From the NCBI RefSeq assembly GCF_016097555.1, contig NC_054701.1, forward strand, positions 37,650,492-37,714,491: DNA of 64,000 bases, in the 5' to 3' direction. This document shows positions 31,158-57,435 of the stretch, in pieces; within the stretch, counting starts at the first letter, position 1, and each line of letters opens with the position of its first letter. The position numbers and the translations under genes were made by a program. The notes under the pieces were generated by a model. The model saw only the letters and a program-made list of their open reading frames with translations, made no database searches and was not told the DNA's origin. Source of the stretch: Gigantopelta aegis. Taxonomy: Eukaryota; Mollusca; Gastropoda; Neomphalida; Peltospiridae.

Positions 31158-31265
31158 ACTTTTTAGATTGCTTTACATTAAAGGAAATCCTTATCAGTTC
31201 ATATAGGATCATCAAACCTTGCATGCAAGATCAACTTGATAGTGTGTCACATGTATACCATAACC

Positions 31266-31280
31266 AGGTCATGGTGACCT
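31266..31280. promoter_or_regulatory. Second perfect ERE-type palindrome
   Basis: AGGTCA TGG TGACCT, same arrangement as the site at 31143 with a different spacer, so both half sites are kept while the spacer differs. Function is not shown. Confidence 0.45.
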
Positions 31281-31299
31281 ACTTTCTATTGATTATTGT

Positions 31300-34200
31300 A
31301 CAGCAGTAGTTGGTCCAAAACACACTGTTAATCCATTCCATTGCACAAATTTTGCATAATTATAATTCAATCATACATGTAACACATTAATGTATATGTT
31401 TTATCAAATTCCTGATGAGCAATAATGTACATCACTGGTACTGGTTAAAAATAATTTTAGTTTTTATGTGGGTTTTTATGTGGGTATCACATCCCTGGTA
31501 CAGTATTTACCTCCAAAACAATTGGGTGAATAAATTATTTATTACCATATTATTAAAATTCATGTTTCTTTACTGTGGTAATATTCATTGTCATAAACAT
31601 TTGAATTATTATTTATTTATTTATTTATTTGTTTCTTTACTATAGGTATGTTGACCGTCACAAACTTTTGATTTAGTAAAATATTCTCTAATAATCAGAA
31701 CATGAAAATTGCTTGATTTTTTTAACAAATATGTATATATTTTATTGATCCTTCAATGTGTAACAATTAATTATATATGGCAGCTTATTTGTAAATAAAA
31801 TTATAAAATATAAATATATATTATGTTGTTTGTATTTCATGGTTAAATTGGTGACTAACACAGGAGGTCCTTCAGCTGTGCATTCAAATTGAAAATAATC
31901 CACCCACAAGAAGAATTGGTGCCTTTCTGTAAGGTAATTTTCATCTCCGTGTGTAGAGGTTGGTTATTCCCACTTTAAAGGGTACTGCTGTTAATGATAC
32001 ATTCCTGGCTTAAAATAAGCCAGCTGCAGTTTAACATCATTACTACAGAACAGAAATACTGGATCCCAATTTGAACATTAAGAGTTCCTTGTGTTCTTGG
32101 TTATGTGTGGTGGATTATATGTCCAGATGAACTCAATATACCAACAGTGCCACCACCTGAACAACACAGTTGAGCACTGTAGTAATTTTGGCCAATTCTT
32201 GCTTGTTGCTCTTTGAGAACTTACTGTTATGTAGTGTGAAATACAACTCATTGATAGAATGTTTAATGACATGTCAGAACAAAGAAAAATTGGCCATTTG
32301 TCATGCAAGAAATTTCATAACCAATTACTCATGGCTAGTATGTCAAATGCCATGACATGTACTGCCCTGTCTTTGGGAAAGTGCATATAGAAGATCCTTT
32401 CCTGCTTTATTGGAAGCATCAGTCTATATGGCAGCAGTAGCAGTCCCCCACCCTGCTCACTTGCTAACACACACACACACACACACAGCCAAGTTTTATA
32501 ATACTTGGATCTGGAACAACCATTATAACCATTATATTGGAGTTTTAGTCAATTTGCTTTGCAATAAAAAAAAAAAGACAAGACAGACAAAATGGTCACA
32601 CTGCAATGAAATATTTTGTTTTATTCTATAAAACTGGCAATAACACAATTAAAATAACCTGACAAAAAGCAGCCACTGCCCAAGCACATTTTCTCTGTAT
32701 CACACAAAAGACATAAAAAGAAATGGATGGTTGGTTTTCCATTACATTACTATGACCACAATACATTTCATTAACAACAAAACTTCTTTGTTCCATTGAA
32801 GTTCCATTAACTCCTTGCTCATAGTTTTGTCATAATAAAGTTATCCGTCACTGTCCATACATATACATACGAGTACTTACATGTAATAATTTCATTGTCA
32901 GTGTTATATCATTATCTTGTCAATAAGCAATTTCTATTGGTTCTCAACAAGTTCATAATTTTATATCATAACCTTAAATGTTGAACTGGTTCTGGGAATC
33001 TTTTAGCAATATTGATGATTCACTGTAATGAATAAGACGAAAGTGGCAAGGTTTGTTATATATTAGACAAAAGAATATCACACTAACAAATTAGCACTCC
33101 ATAACATTTGAGGTTTTAATTAGGCTTACATTAATTTTTAAATGTAAAAAGCATTACCAGCATTTTATACATACTATGCAAATCACATGAACTTCAAGGT
33201 ATTAAAGGGCCTCATTTTGACACACGTGACTACATCATTTTTTACAATGCTTAAACATGGTTTAAGAAAACCAGGCTTCGTAAATTCAGACCCAAAAGTT
33301 GTTTTTTGTTGGGGTGTGTGTGTGTGTGTGTGTGTGTATATTAAAGTAGAATATCTGTTGTATTTTTAACAGGTTTTGCAACCATACATGTACCTTGTAC
33401 CCAAAAAAAAAAATTAATGAGTTTTTTGTCAATACCCAGTATTTCCACTTTAGCTTGATGTAAAAAGAAAAGAAAATGTGTTTTAGAAATGACAAAACTG
33501 TTTTTGAAATAAGAAACCCATTCCATTGTTATGTGCAATTTGTGAGAGAAAAAACCCCTAAAATATGGTCAGTATATAAATAAAACGGCAATACCCATAA
33601 TGATCAGTTTATCATACTAAAGTCTATACATGATTATTCTTTCGTGTATCAGTCTCTCCTAGCTGGAGATCCAAATTGTATATATACGCTAACAAAACAA
33701 AATCAATAAAATATAATTTCAAACTGAGCAAGACAACATTCTTCACAATGGGTATTGCTTTTTTATTTATATCTTGACCAGTGTTTTGCACAAAAAACTT
33801 TTCAAGTCGAGCCAAACTAGAATGATTTTAATTTTTGCCACTCTGAGGTATAAATGTGAAAATTCTCCAGTTATAAAATATCTAGGTCTAATATATATAA
33901 AAGTGTTATTTGTGTTAAAGCTGCTGATACGAGTTTCTGATATACATACCTTTGCCATTTCCATAAAATTAATCTTGAGTTAATACCAACCCAACTAAAA
34001 ACACTTCATTTGTCAAAAACTGATAATTTAAAGCAAACGTTAATTAATGTATAGAAGCTGAAAAAAAACAACAACAGCCAAACACATTTTACAGCAGCTT
34101 TACTGGTGGCCCACTTTATTACCAGAAAATATCACCTTTCACATCCACTAAACTGGGGGTTTGTATACCATTAACCTCCAACCTGGATGCCAATGTCTCG

Positions 34201-35440
34201 CATGTCTGTGATTTTTGTTTTGACCACAATTTGTTGCCTTAATTCCATGTTAATTCTTCCCAGACTTTGCAAATATTATACAGCAAACAGAATTTTAAAA
34301 ATAATTCGTTGACAGCCTAACCAACAATTTTATATCTTGATTTTTCAAACACAACACAACACCTTTTACTTTTGCAAACACACAATTGTGCACAGGAATA
34401 CTTTTGGGTTTATGTTGAATTAGCATGATCAGTGTTGTACATTAAAATTCATAAAAACAACTAAAACACTCTTCCTATGTACTTTCACAAATATCTGAAG
34501 TGAATCCTCTACTAATACATGCACCAAATTCACGTGCACAAACCTAATTGAGTATTTACACCAAACAAAATCTACTTTTATTAACATGATTAGAACTTGT
34601 CAACAAGTTGTACTTACAATTGTAAAGATGATTAAATAATTAAAAAGTAATGCAACAGCATAAATATGTACGGTACTGTATAAATTGTTTTCAGCACTTG
34701 ATGGAAATAAAGATGTACATTTTTTTCACAAACAATAACGCAAATAAAACACTACACAATTAAAATAAAAAATGATTTAAAAACCTATATTAAAAACCCT
34801 GTAAAATGAATGATTTTGGGATGTTTATATTTGACCCAGGCCACGATCAGATTTGTCCATTTTATTTTATCGGCACCTGTTTCCATATACATAATCTGTC
34901 ATCCATTGTCTGGTCTGTATAAAAACACCAGTCATGTCATGTGTTACTGATGGATTATGGACATGGTGTAGCTGGAAGTCGCAAACAAAATTCCAATACA
35001 CATGTACTAATTTGTCAAAAGTTTAAATCTTTGCAACCCAAATACAACATTAATATAATGTAATATTAATGACATACTGATTCCAAAATAGACGAAAGAA
35101 AATGACGTTTCTTAGGAAATGGTGAGTACACCATATTAACATAAAATGCAATGAACATGAGTAGTATCACAGATTGGTAAAAAAATTAGAACTCCATGAA
35201 TATTGATTCCTCCAATATTGTGAAAAGTTTGTACAGATTTTATATTTGGTGGAGCCGCATACCACCATGTTACCAAAATCCCCCATGCCTATTAATATAC
35301 TGAAAGAGCTAATACATTTTTACAAACATATCCATATACAACTGTGATCAAAGCATTTACTTAAAAGTATACCACCATTGATTTAATACAATAAAATTTG
35401 ATAGACAACTGATAACATGTATGAAAGCAGCTGCGGGATG
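31300..35440. other. Gene-free AT-rich region
   Basis: No supportable gene. Contains a SINE fragment at about 32335-32425, a (CA)n run at 32467-32488, a (GT)n run at 33313-33338, and a copy of the CTGAGCCG-family repeat at about 33415-33560. Otherwise nothing recognised. Confidence 0.5.
32335..32425 (+). mobile_element. SINE body fragment
   Basis: ATGTACTGCCCTGTCTTTGG and GTGCATATAGAAGATCC match the middle of the second SINE family. Head and tail are missing. Confidence 0.65.
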
Positions 35441-35449
35441 AACAAGCAT

Positions 35450-35700
35450 TCTGTGAGTGCTGCTAAAGTAATACCGGGCCCAACAAATTTTCATATCTTT
35501 TATGTTCAAGGGCCATAACTCTGAGAATAATGGGTAAATCACTGTGAAATTCAATCTTATCTGTAACAGCACCTGATAAAGCTATACACAAAATTTCAGC
35601 TCAGTATCTTCAGACATTGCGAAAAATATTTTTTAGGAAAACAATACGAGGGACAGACAGACAGACGGAGACAAAACCCATAGTCCACTCCAGCTGGATC
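35450..35700 (+). repeat. Dispersed repeat ending in a GACAGACAGACGGA run
   Basis: Words CAAGGGCCATAACTCTGAGA, AAAATTTCAGCTCAGTATCT and GGGACAGACAGACAGACGGA. A reversed relative is at about 63250-63420 (AGTTATGGCCCTTGAATTTA, GAGCTGAAATTTTG). It resembles a repeat seen widely in mollusc DNA, by recollection. Ends approximate. Confidence 0.6.
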
Positions 35701-36370
35701 CAGTCAGGAACTGAAAAAACTTATCATAAAGCTGATCATGGACTAAAAATGACAATGGATAATTTAACCCAAAATGTTTCTTATACATCAGAATTAAACC
35801 AATCCATCATCGGACATCATATTGTAAAAAACATTTTACCACTTCATCCGGAAATAATTGGAGACATTCCATATCCTATGTCAACTTGCATGCAGTCACA
35901 CAGTATCTGTCATCTCTGCGATGATGAAAATAAACTTAATTTTTTTCGATACATAAATTACTTATACCACTTTCATACTATACAAAGCTTAGAGCCATAT
36001 CCTGATTTAATTCCTATGGAGGGAATATAACATCAATTAAATTCCAATTTAATATCAATATGAATGTATTTACCCAAAATGGTCATGAACATGTTTTCCC
36101 TAATAAGCTGTTAATCTTTCACTGAGTGAGTCACAATGCACCACAAATGACCTTTGTAAAGTATTATGGAGAAAAAAAACAAATACAACTTTGTGCCCTT
36201 GCAGAACGTAAGACAAAATAACGAGTTACAGTCCTGGTTTTATAAAATGCAAGACTAAACGTTAATAATGTCTGACATATTAGCAGTCATCTGGTTACAG
36301 TTTACATTAAAATGTTTTTGGGACAAGTACATGTCTAACCATTTTGCACTGTTGTTCCCTTGTTACTGTA

Positions 36371-36632
36371 ATAAGAAAGTTGCAATTTCCAATTTGTTAC
36401 TTTAATAGGGAGGTTGCAATCTCCAACTTGATGCCTTAAAGGGAGGTTGCAATTTTCAACTTGATGCCTTAAAAGGGAGGTTGCTATTTCCAAATTGATG
36501 CCTTAAAGGGGAGGTTGTGATTTCCAACTTGATGCCTTAAAAGGGAGGTTAGAATTTCCAACTTGATGCCTTAAAAGGGAGGTTGCAATTTCCAACTTAA
36601 TGCCTTAATAGCAAGCTTGCAATTTTCAACTT
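36371..36632. repeat. Minisatellite, about 34-37-bp unit, 7-8 copies
   Basis: Direct repeats of GGGAGGTTGCAATTTCCAAC plus TTGATGCCTTAAAA, with small indels and substitutions. The copies are adjacent with no unique spacers, so not a CRISPR array. Lies between CCDC66 and MBD4. Confidence 0.85.
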
Positions 36633-37055
36633 GTACATGTACATAATTATATGAATTGTAGTTAATTTGGTTGCAATACAACCACAAGTCAAAACTTGTG
36701 CTACCAAAAGCTATTCCATTCTACTCTTCTTTTAGCACCTTCTCTCCCAACTTGTCCTTTGTTCTATCATTTCTCTGATCATTGAAACATGCAGTTCTGT
36801 TACAAAAACAATTTGATTTCCAGCTTAAGTTTACATGCATGGGATTACTGAAACAGTCCAGGTATGGTACATTACATGAACAAATAAATTTCATGTCAAA
36901 TAAACATCAATTAAGTACATGTTTATATACAACTTAAAAATTACATTCTACACACATGAAGTAATTTGTAATACGTACATGAGCACATAACTTTATAATG
37001 AAGGCCCTAAAACATATTTCTGATTTCTACATGTATTTGTTGGGAATTGCAAACT

Positions 37056-37221
37056 CAGGGCTAGCAATTTTTTTTTTTAAATTGATAAATTTTATTTTAT
37101 ATCGGGGTAAATAATTTCATGTAATAATTTATATTTTGTCAGAAAATAACTAGATTTCTGCAATTTTTGAAGCTTAATAAACAATTTAGAGACATGTTCT
37201 GTTCACCCAGAGCTAGACCTG
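37056..37221. mobile_element. hAT-type MITE, CAGGGCTAGC family
   Basis: Starts CAGGGCTAGC and ends (complement) CAGGTCTAGCTCTGG. GCAAACT recurs on both sides, consistent with an 8-bp hAT duplication. Related copies: 51348-51529, 61721-61904 (inverted), and a diverged one from 45148. Confidence 0.7.
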
Positions 37222-37917
37222 CAAACTTTAATAATATATCAGTTACATCATGCTCAGATCACAGGATAAATGCTCTTTATGATATTCAACATATCATCTT
37301 AAGAAAACAAAATCAGTTATAGGCTTCTAAAATGCAAGACTGTGATATTTGCATGGCAATGGCAACAGTCTCTCTCCTTTGTTTAAAGTGCAGGTTAAAG
37401 GCTAATGCTGGCCTGCAATAACAAACATTATGAGATTAGCGACAAAAATGTGTACCATGATGCTTTACAATATGATACAGGAGACATACACCTTTGATTA
37501 TAGTGATGAAATCACAACTTGTAGTAAGATACTAGTTTTACTCTTCATGATCTGTTTGTGAATTGTAACATTATTAGAGAGGTTGATGTTTTAAACTTTT
37601 ATAAGTACCTTTACGTCTATCTGAATTTCTCGTGAATGATGTCATACAATATGCACACACTGAAGACCAAGATGTTACACTGCTACAAAACTTGTAGTTC
37701 GCAATAAATGTTAGTAGTTTACGTATATAAAAAAATTATACATTTTTAAAAATATTATGTTTGAAATATGTTTGTCTGTATCTCAGTGACATTATATCCA
37801 TGTACATTTTGATAAAATATCTTTCCAAGTACATAATTTGGTTATTAATAGACTAAAATTTACGGCTATTGAATCTTCATATAGCATACCGGTATGTGCG
37901 CAGCGATAACAGAAATG

Positions 37918-38060
37918 TAGAGTGAAACTCCTCAAAACATGACATTTTACACAGTGTCTTTTTAAATATCAGTACAGAATACAACCTCTCTAAATGGATA
38001 ACTCTTAAATCCAGACGTTTTATTTGGTCTTGTGGGGTGTCAGATTTACATGTACAAGTT
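37918..38060. repeat. Fragment related to the Tc1/mariner-type MITE at 41460
   Basis: Shares GTGAAACTCCTC, AATATCAGTACAGAA and CTGAACCTCTCTAAA-like words with the 41460-42070 element. One end only is clear. Confidence 0.5.
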
Positions 38061-38865
38061 CACGATTATGCATCTCAACGCAAAAATCTGAACGTCAGCT
38101 AATGTACAGGTAGCAACAGATACACATAGATGTATGCATACACATTCATTTACTCAACCTCTACTCTACACAGTTCACAAACCAACAACAGAGTCCAGAG
38201 TCCTTTTAGCACAAAGCTCTTTTCAGCTGTGCTAGACAACAAAGAATCCTCTTTGCAAGTCTTTTAGCATTGCACTGCGTGATCGTAAAGTTGCGAGAGT
38301 TTGAATTAGGCCCCAGGCTTCTAGCCCATTTCACTGACTTCTTATACAGATGGTGCAACCAAATAAAGAGTGTAAAAGTAGTTCAGACATTAGCATGTAA
38401 AAACTGAGGAGAGTAATTAACTTCTCCCTTAACTTTGATTATGGGAAGCCATTTAAAACATTACCATATATTGAGCATTGATATTTAATTTTTTGTAGTA
38501 CTTTTTTTTTCTTTTTTTTTTTACTCACATACTAAGGGCAGGTAAAAATCACTCTCCTCGAACTAGTCTCAGGTGAATCCTGGGGTGCCAGCGATAGCTC
38601 CCCTTAAATGGTGAGATCTGTAGTTGCGTGAACCACCATTTGAAGGTTGTAGCAGTTTCTGGGTCGCACTGCTGTATCCTACTGACATGAGTGTCTAGTT
38701 GACATTATTGTTTGGGTCATGGACTGTAGAGAAAATGAGTCTTGTTCTATTTTAAAAGTATCATCTTCAGAACATGATCATTGTTAAAATCAACGTGTGC
38801 TTGGTAAATCCACAGGTGCCTCCTCTCCTTACGAGCAAGGGAAGTACTGCTTGAGTGGTGAACTC

Positions 38866-51669
<12,804 letters not shown>

Positions 51670-51707
51670 CTATTAAAACAATAATAATGGTAACAGGGCA
51701 ATTCCAC

Positions 51708-53185
51708 GGTAACGGAATTACAAGTTGGAGAGATATTTCAGGCATTAAATTCAGCTAGTCCACATAAGAAAAATTATCATAATGATGTAACTATGTAATA
51801 CACTAGTACTGCATTAGTGCTTGTTATGGACAGAAGTGAGACTCCCTATTGCAAGGTGTAGTGCATGAGTACTTAATTAAAGTTTGGTAACGGAATTACG
51901 TAAAAACGGACACCATTTTTACGGGCACTGCAAAACATCAACAAACTCTGTGAAGTATGATGAAATAATTATTTATCTTCATGATGGAATGATGACCTAA
52001 TGACTTGTGATTAACAAAATAAAAATTATATTACAAATTATCTTTTCATAATTCTGTTGTACAACATTGAATGCCGGTAACGGAATTACACAGTTCGGTA
52101 ATGGAATTACCGCTCTGAATTTACTTTTGAAAAACAATATTTATTTACTTTAAATTTGATTTGCAAATATGTTGCATAATTTTATGAGTTAAATAATAAT
52201 TGTTTTAAGCATTCATACTAATATTTCAATTGATAACTTGTTTCAATATCAGTAACATGTACACGTATATTTATATGAGTGGAGATTTAAACTAGCACTA
52301 AACTGTGTACATATTACATAGTAAATGTTTAAAATGTTTGACAGCAATTGAAAAACAAATTTGAACAGTGACATTGTTAATAACAAAGAGAATGACACCA
52401 GGTCAGAGGAACACAGGCCAATTAAAATTATATAGACTGACCGTCAAATATCTAGATTGTATTACGGTAAGTGAAAGATATTATGCCTAATAATAAAATT
52501 CCTCGTCTATCTGAGGTTATGGTAACATACATGACAACATTCAAAACACCAGTATTTTCTTTTTTAGCCAACCAAACATGCCATCTTTCCATTTTAAGAA
52601 TTTTACTCAGATTAAATTTCGTTGTAAAACAGAATTAATACTATTTTATTGTTGCTTTCTTTTTGTCCATTATATACATTTAAAAGCATAATGTTGGTAA
52701 TTAGAATGATACTTTCCATTTTCTGGATATCCTGTCATTTAAATATAAATTATTAAATACAGTCAATTTAAAAAAATAAATAATGGCAGGCCATATTTTA
52801 CTACATATTTCGAGCCCCGATATAATTCTAGTAGGTTTCGATTATAACTTGAATTTTGTCATGGATTTGCAGAACTTTAGTCATCATAATGAAGCTTTTA
52901 AGTAGTACTGTTTGGTTAAAGTGTATCAGATTTCCTTAATTTCTTTATTGTTAATGGATGACATTTATATTTGCTATGGGTGTTCCGCAAATGCATTTGG
53001 AGCCACTACCAGTACTATTACCATATGGATTTTTTTTAAAGATTTTGTACATCTTCCTATTGTTACATCACTTGATGTACTGGTGTATATGGATTTTAGT
53101 ACTGTGCAGGTTTATATTAAAGTGTTTCTTAACAATATATACCAAAGACGGTAACGGAATTACAAACCTATGGTAACGGAATTAC
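51708..53185 (+). repeat. Six dispersed GGTAACGGAATTAC words
   Basis: Copies at 51708, 51886, 52076, 52097 (one change), 53150 and 53172, all on the + strand, with a shortened one near 53336. Two are paired about 21 bases apart at each side of a 1-kb gap. They lie directly upstream of MBD4 in its orientation. May be subterminal repeats of an unrecognised transposon. Confidence 0.75.
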
Positions 53186-54090
53186 ATATGTTTACAGCTA
53201 TATAATTTTACTAATAATGTATGAATTTGAAAGTAAATGTGTCTGATTATGTTCATTAACATATACTCAGAGAATATGAGTTGATTCCTTGATTACATAT
53301 AAATGAATAATACAATCTAACTTTTTGTTTGTTTTCGGTAATTACAAACTGATTCTGTTTTCTAATTTCCCCTAAATCTAAAACAATTTTTTTTTTTCAT
53401 TAAAGTGGATTATGAAGTGTAGTACTTTGTTAGTGGTAAAACAAAAACACTAATAAAAAGAATATTATCTTCAATTACATGGCTGCTGTACATAAATTCA
53501 TAGTGTGTATTATGGAAGTGTCATATTTTTAGTGTGACGGTATCCTCATAAAATAACTAAAGTCAAACACATCCATTTATTTTACAATATTTTACTTATC
53601 AGATTTGGATTCTCCAGACTTTTGTACATTAAAAACGATCTTAATATATAAGGAATAACATGATTTGACTTTTTCACTCATGTCCACTTTAGCGTGGCAT
53701 TGCCCAACATGTTAACTTTATAGATGTGTTTTTTGGGCTCAAAACCCCCCCACAAAAATTCATAAGACACTACAAGTTAGGAAAAGAACAAAGGTATATA
53801 GATTTTGGTATATGATTCAAAACAACTCTTTTTCAGATATATCATATATGGGTGTTTATTTCTTCAGGGTTCACAATGGAATGATTTTTGTTTTAGCCAA
53901 TTTTCAGATATGTAAATTGTTTGTTTTTTTAATTATTCAAAAGTACACATGTAGTTAATTTAAAGAAAGACAAAATATTGTGGCCACTTTGTATAAAAAT
54001 TATCAATTGGCTAATAATAAAATTGTTTTAAAGGTTAGTCATGGAACTAAAACAAATTAGGTTATACTTTGATGAAAATCTATTATGATG

Positions 54091-54534
54091 TCGGCTAACA
54101 CCAAAGAGTGCTTTGAACGCAGAGATAATGTGGCCTCTTCTTATTTGTATAGGTGGTATTCACTAAGCTCTTTCTTTATTTACTAACAAGATTAATGAAT
54201 GAAGTTATTTTGGGTAATTTGTAATGAAGTACTTATCAAAAAGATAATCATCACCTGCAATGATTACAGAACTTTAATATATACATGACATTTAAGTTAG
54301 CTATTCATAGGGTCGGCTAACACCAAAGAGTGCTTTGAACGCAGAGATAATGTGGCCTCTTGTTATTTGTATAGGTGGTATTCACTAAGCTCTTTCTTTA
54401 TTTACTAACAAGATTAATGAATGAAGTTAATTTGGGTAATTAGTAATTAAGTACTTATCAAAAAGATAATCATCACCTGCAATGATTACAGAACTTTAAT
54501 ATATACATGACATTTAAGTTAGCTATTCATAGGG
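54091..54534. repeat. 222-bp tandem duplication
   Basis: Unit starting TCGGCTAACACCAAAGAGTG at 54091 is repeated at 54313 with only a few differences. No gene inside. Confidence 0.93.
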
Positions 54535-56954
54535 CAGTATTGCTATGAGAGGTTTCAACAAAGATGTCTTCTACTTTCAGTTGCTAGACCTCCTACCTTG
54601 TTAAATATTATTACTAGTATATAAAGAAAATTGTGCTAGTATATTGTAACCATTATAACATGTCTTTTTTATTTTCTAGCTGTTGATATTAGGGTTCATG
54701 TCTGTATAATTCATGTATGGAAATAAATGATTGATTGATTGAGATCTAAGGGCTTTCAACTTCTGTAGCACCTGTCATGCCACAGCCATAGTGAACATGT
54801 TCTTATTTTGACAGCACATTAAAAACTGTAGATTACATACACTAATAATATATAAATATTATATATTTATATTTTAAAGTAATTACCAAAATATAATTTT
54901 GAATTTCTTTCTATGTGGTGTGAATTTCCTTCCAAGTGACATTAAACAATTGGCCATCAGTGATCCTGTGACTTATTTTACCTATAAATGTAGTCCGTTT
55001 CATAATTTTGATTTCTTCGTATTGTTATTCAAGGACAGATGCACTATAAAGCCCAAGAGGAGGCAAAAAGGATTCTTTTGTGGGGCGAACCGACATATTT
55101 TGGGGAGGGCAAAATGGAATGGGGCTAACTGACTAGGGCAAACAGGCCAGGGTTCGCGCTGTCGGTAGCCAAATTAGCCATTGGCTAATTTTTACAAAAA
55201 ATGGCTAATAAAATTTGCAAGTGGCTAAAATCTTGGCTAAGCTATTTTCTATCTTCTGATGTGAACAAACTGTCACATAATCTATCCAACACCTCAAACA
55301 TAATAATAATACCAAATATTCAATTAGTGTAATAGCGATCTAGCGACCAGTAACGAGAAACGGTGTTATCCAGAATACAGTGTAGGCCTAATGAAGTTTG
55401 CTTATTTTAATAATCATGGTTATTAATTTTACCAGCATGCATTCAATATGTATGACATCAAAGTCTGTAACTTGTTATTTTAACTTTGTAAAATCTCTGA
55501 ACCAAAGTAATAAAAAACAAACCGACAATATGTGTCAATTTGAATACACATGCTAGTTCAGGGCCGAAAGACATGTAAGCTGTCCAAACGGCTGAGTTCA
55601 GTCAAGACTGAGCGAAAACAAAACGTTCGCTAGACTGGTTTGTGCGCTTCACGTTAAACCAAATGGACACGACGGACACCAATGATATAGTTCAAGAACG
55701 TTGGCTGAACTGAGAAACAGCTCTCGGCACGAATATACATCACGCTTCAGAGTCAGCTGACACCCACGTGTCAAGAGACATCATTGCGGACATTAAACAA
55801 TACGATTACACAGGAGTAAATATTGATGTAAATTTGTAGAAAAACAATAGTTGTTCACATCAATGAATACCTAACTGCAGTTTCGGTTATTTCTTTTTCT
55901 TTGTTAATTTCGTATCTATGGTCGATAGCACGCATGCTGATCGCGATCGCGGAAAATGAACATCGGTATTTATACAAATTGCAGTTAAACGTACACTGAA
56001 TAAAATTAGTTTACAATAATCATATTTGTTAGCTATAGAATTTGTAAGACTGTGAGGTAAAATTTAATAAGTTAGCTGGATTTTAAAGACAGTAATTTTT
56101 TTTTTTTTTTTTTTTTTTAATAAATGGAATATATTGTGAAGTCAGCATTCTAAGCCTAGGTAGGCTGAAGGCAAAACATCAAGCATTCCCTTTTTTTGAC
56201 ACCCAATATTCTGTGTGTACTTTTGAGCTGGGGTGTCATTAAACATTCATTCATTTAATTCAGAAACAATGGATTTTTTTTAATTTTTAGAGTATTATTT
56301 GTTTTAATTAAGAATCTATTATAATACAGATTACAAACTCAGTTATATTTTAAAAACTTTACTAGTTTGTACATACTAGTATTACTACCTATATATGTAT
56401 TGACGTTATATTGAATTTGAACAGCTAAATCCATTATAAATATATCTCTATTAAGCCTTTAAGGTGTCAAATCTACATTGATAAAGTGTTCTGACGTGTT
56501 CACCAATAGGAATGTCAAAAGTGATTAACGAAAACACATGACCCACGAAATAACTTGTGAGCATGTATATTATGTTAAGTACATTCAAGCAAGATGCGTT
56601 GTTTATAACAAACCAGTTCTGACAATAACTATATTCCATTTCGTACCCAAAACTTGTGTCCATAATACGTTATTTACAAAATCTCACAGAAAGAAAAACA
56701 GAGGAAAAGAAAAAAAAATTGCTGCAAGGTTCTTGTCTCGCAACTGGTAACACCATTTTGGTTGCGCCTTTCCGCTAAAACTTCTTGAAGTCAAATTCAT
56801 ACTTTAATTTTGTGACGAAAAATGATTTGCGATAGCCCAGAAGTAAGACGCTCGCTTGATGCGCGGTCAGTCTAGGATCGATCCCACTGGGCCTAATGCA
56901 AATGTGAATGAACGAATTCAGCCACTTGTGTATTTTTCGGTCAAAAATCAACCA

Positions 56955-56997
<43 letters not shown>

Positions 56998-57260
56998 ACA
57001 AGTATGGGATTTCATAGGCCTAGTGGTACGACTACGTTATTTAGTGTTTAACATCATTATTTTAACAGTCACTTAATAACCTATCTGCTACCGCTATATA
57101 TGTTACTTCTACTAAACAGCAGCAAAGGCCGGGTTTGTTATATATATATGCACACATACACACGCACATATAATTGTTATAAAACAATTTAGAATGTTTG
57201 TAACAAGTTTCTACAAATGTGGTCAAATTATTAACTTCGTACATTATTGTGAATTGTCGG
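54535..57260. other. Gene-free region upstream of MBD4
   Basis: No supportable gene. Includes a one-ended repeat start CAGGGTTCGCGCTGTCGG at 55149, a CpG-richer stretch at about 55600-55960 with an E-box CACGTG, a GATCGCGATCGCGG palindrome at 55939, a poly-T run, a SINE head fragment at 56826-56900 and a (CA)n run at 56953-56998. The CpG-richer part could be a promoter, but nothing decides it. Confidence 0.4.
56826..56900 (+). mobile_element. SINE 5' fragment
   Basis: GATAGCCCAGAAGTAAGACG and CTTGATGCGCGGTCAG with GGATCGATCC match the tRNA-like head of the second SINE family. Body missing. Confidence 0.7.
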
Positions 57261-57267
57261 AATAATA

Positions 57268-57271
57268 ATGA

Positions 57272-57302
<31 letters not shown>

Positions 57303-57380
57303 AAGAAGAAGAAGAAGAAGAAGAAGAAGAAGAAGAAGAAGAAGAAGAAGAAGAAGAAGACGACGACGACGAAGAAGAAA
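57268..57380. repeat. (GAA)n microsatellite
   Basis: About 110 bases of GAA triplets with a short GACGACGAC interruption near the 3' end. A polylysine frame across it is an artefact. Confidence 0.95.
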
Positions 57381-57435
57381 CATTTAAATCCATATTCAGA
57401 TTATCTTTCAACTGGCGGAGAGGTAGCCCGAGTAA

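Larger units (their letters stand above)
31020..31290. repeat. Tandem or duplicated repeat with two ERE-type palindromes
   Basis: Two related units about 123 bases apart, each with TTGCATGCAAG-like, CATAACTAGGTCA / CATAACCAGGTCA and GTGACCTACTTT words. They contain AGGTCACTGTGACCT (31143-31157) and AGGTCATGGTGACCT (31266-31280). A CTGTCCGTCTGTCC run precedes them. Confidence 0.7.

Noticed and set aside
35617..36030. 137-codon open frame
   Set aside because: Begins in the GACAGACAGA repeat and continues into unique AT-rich DNA with no recognisable domain or splice context. Could not be supported.
36371..36632. Possible CRISPR-like array
   Set aside because: Repeats are contiguous and degenerate without unique spacers, in an animal genome; a minisatellite.
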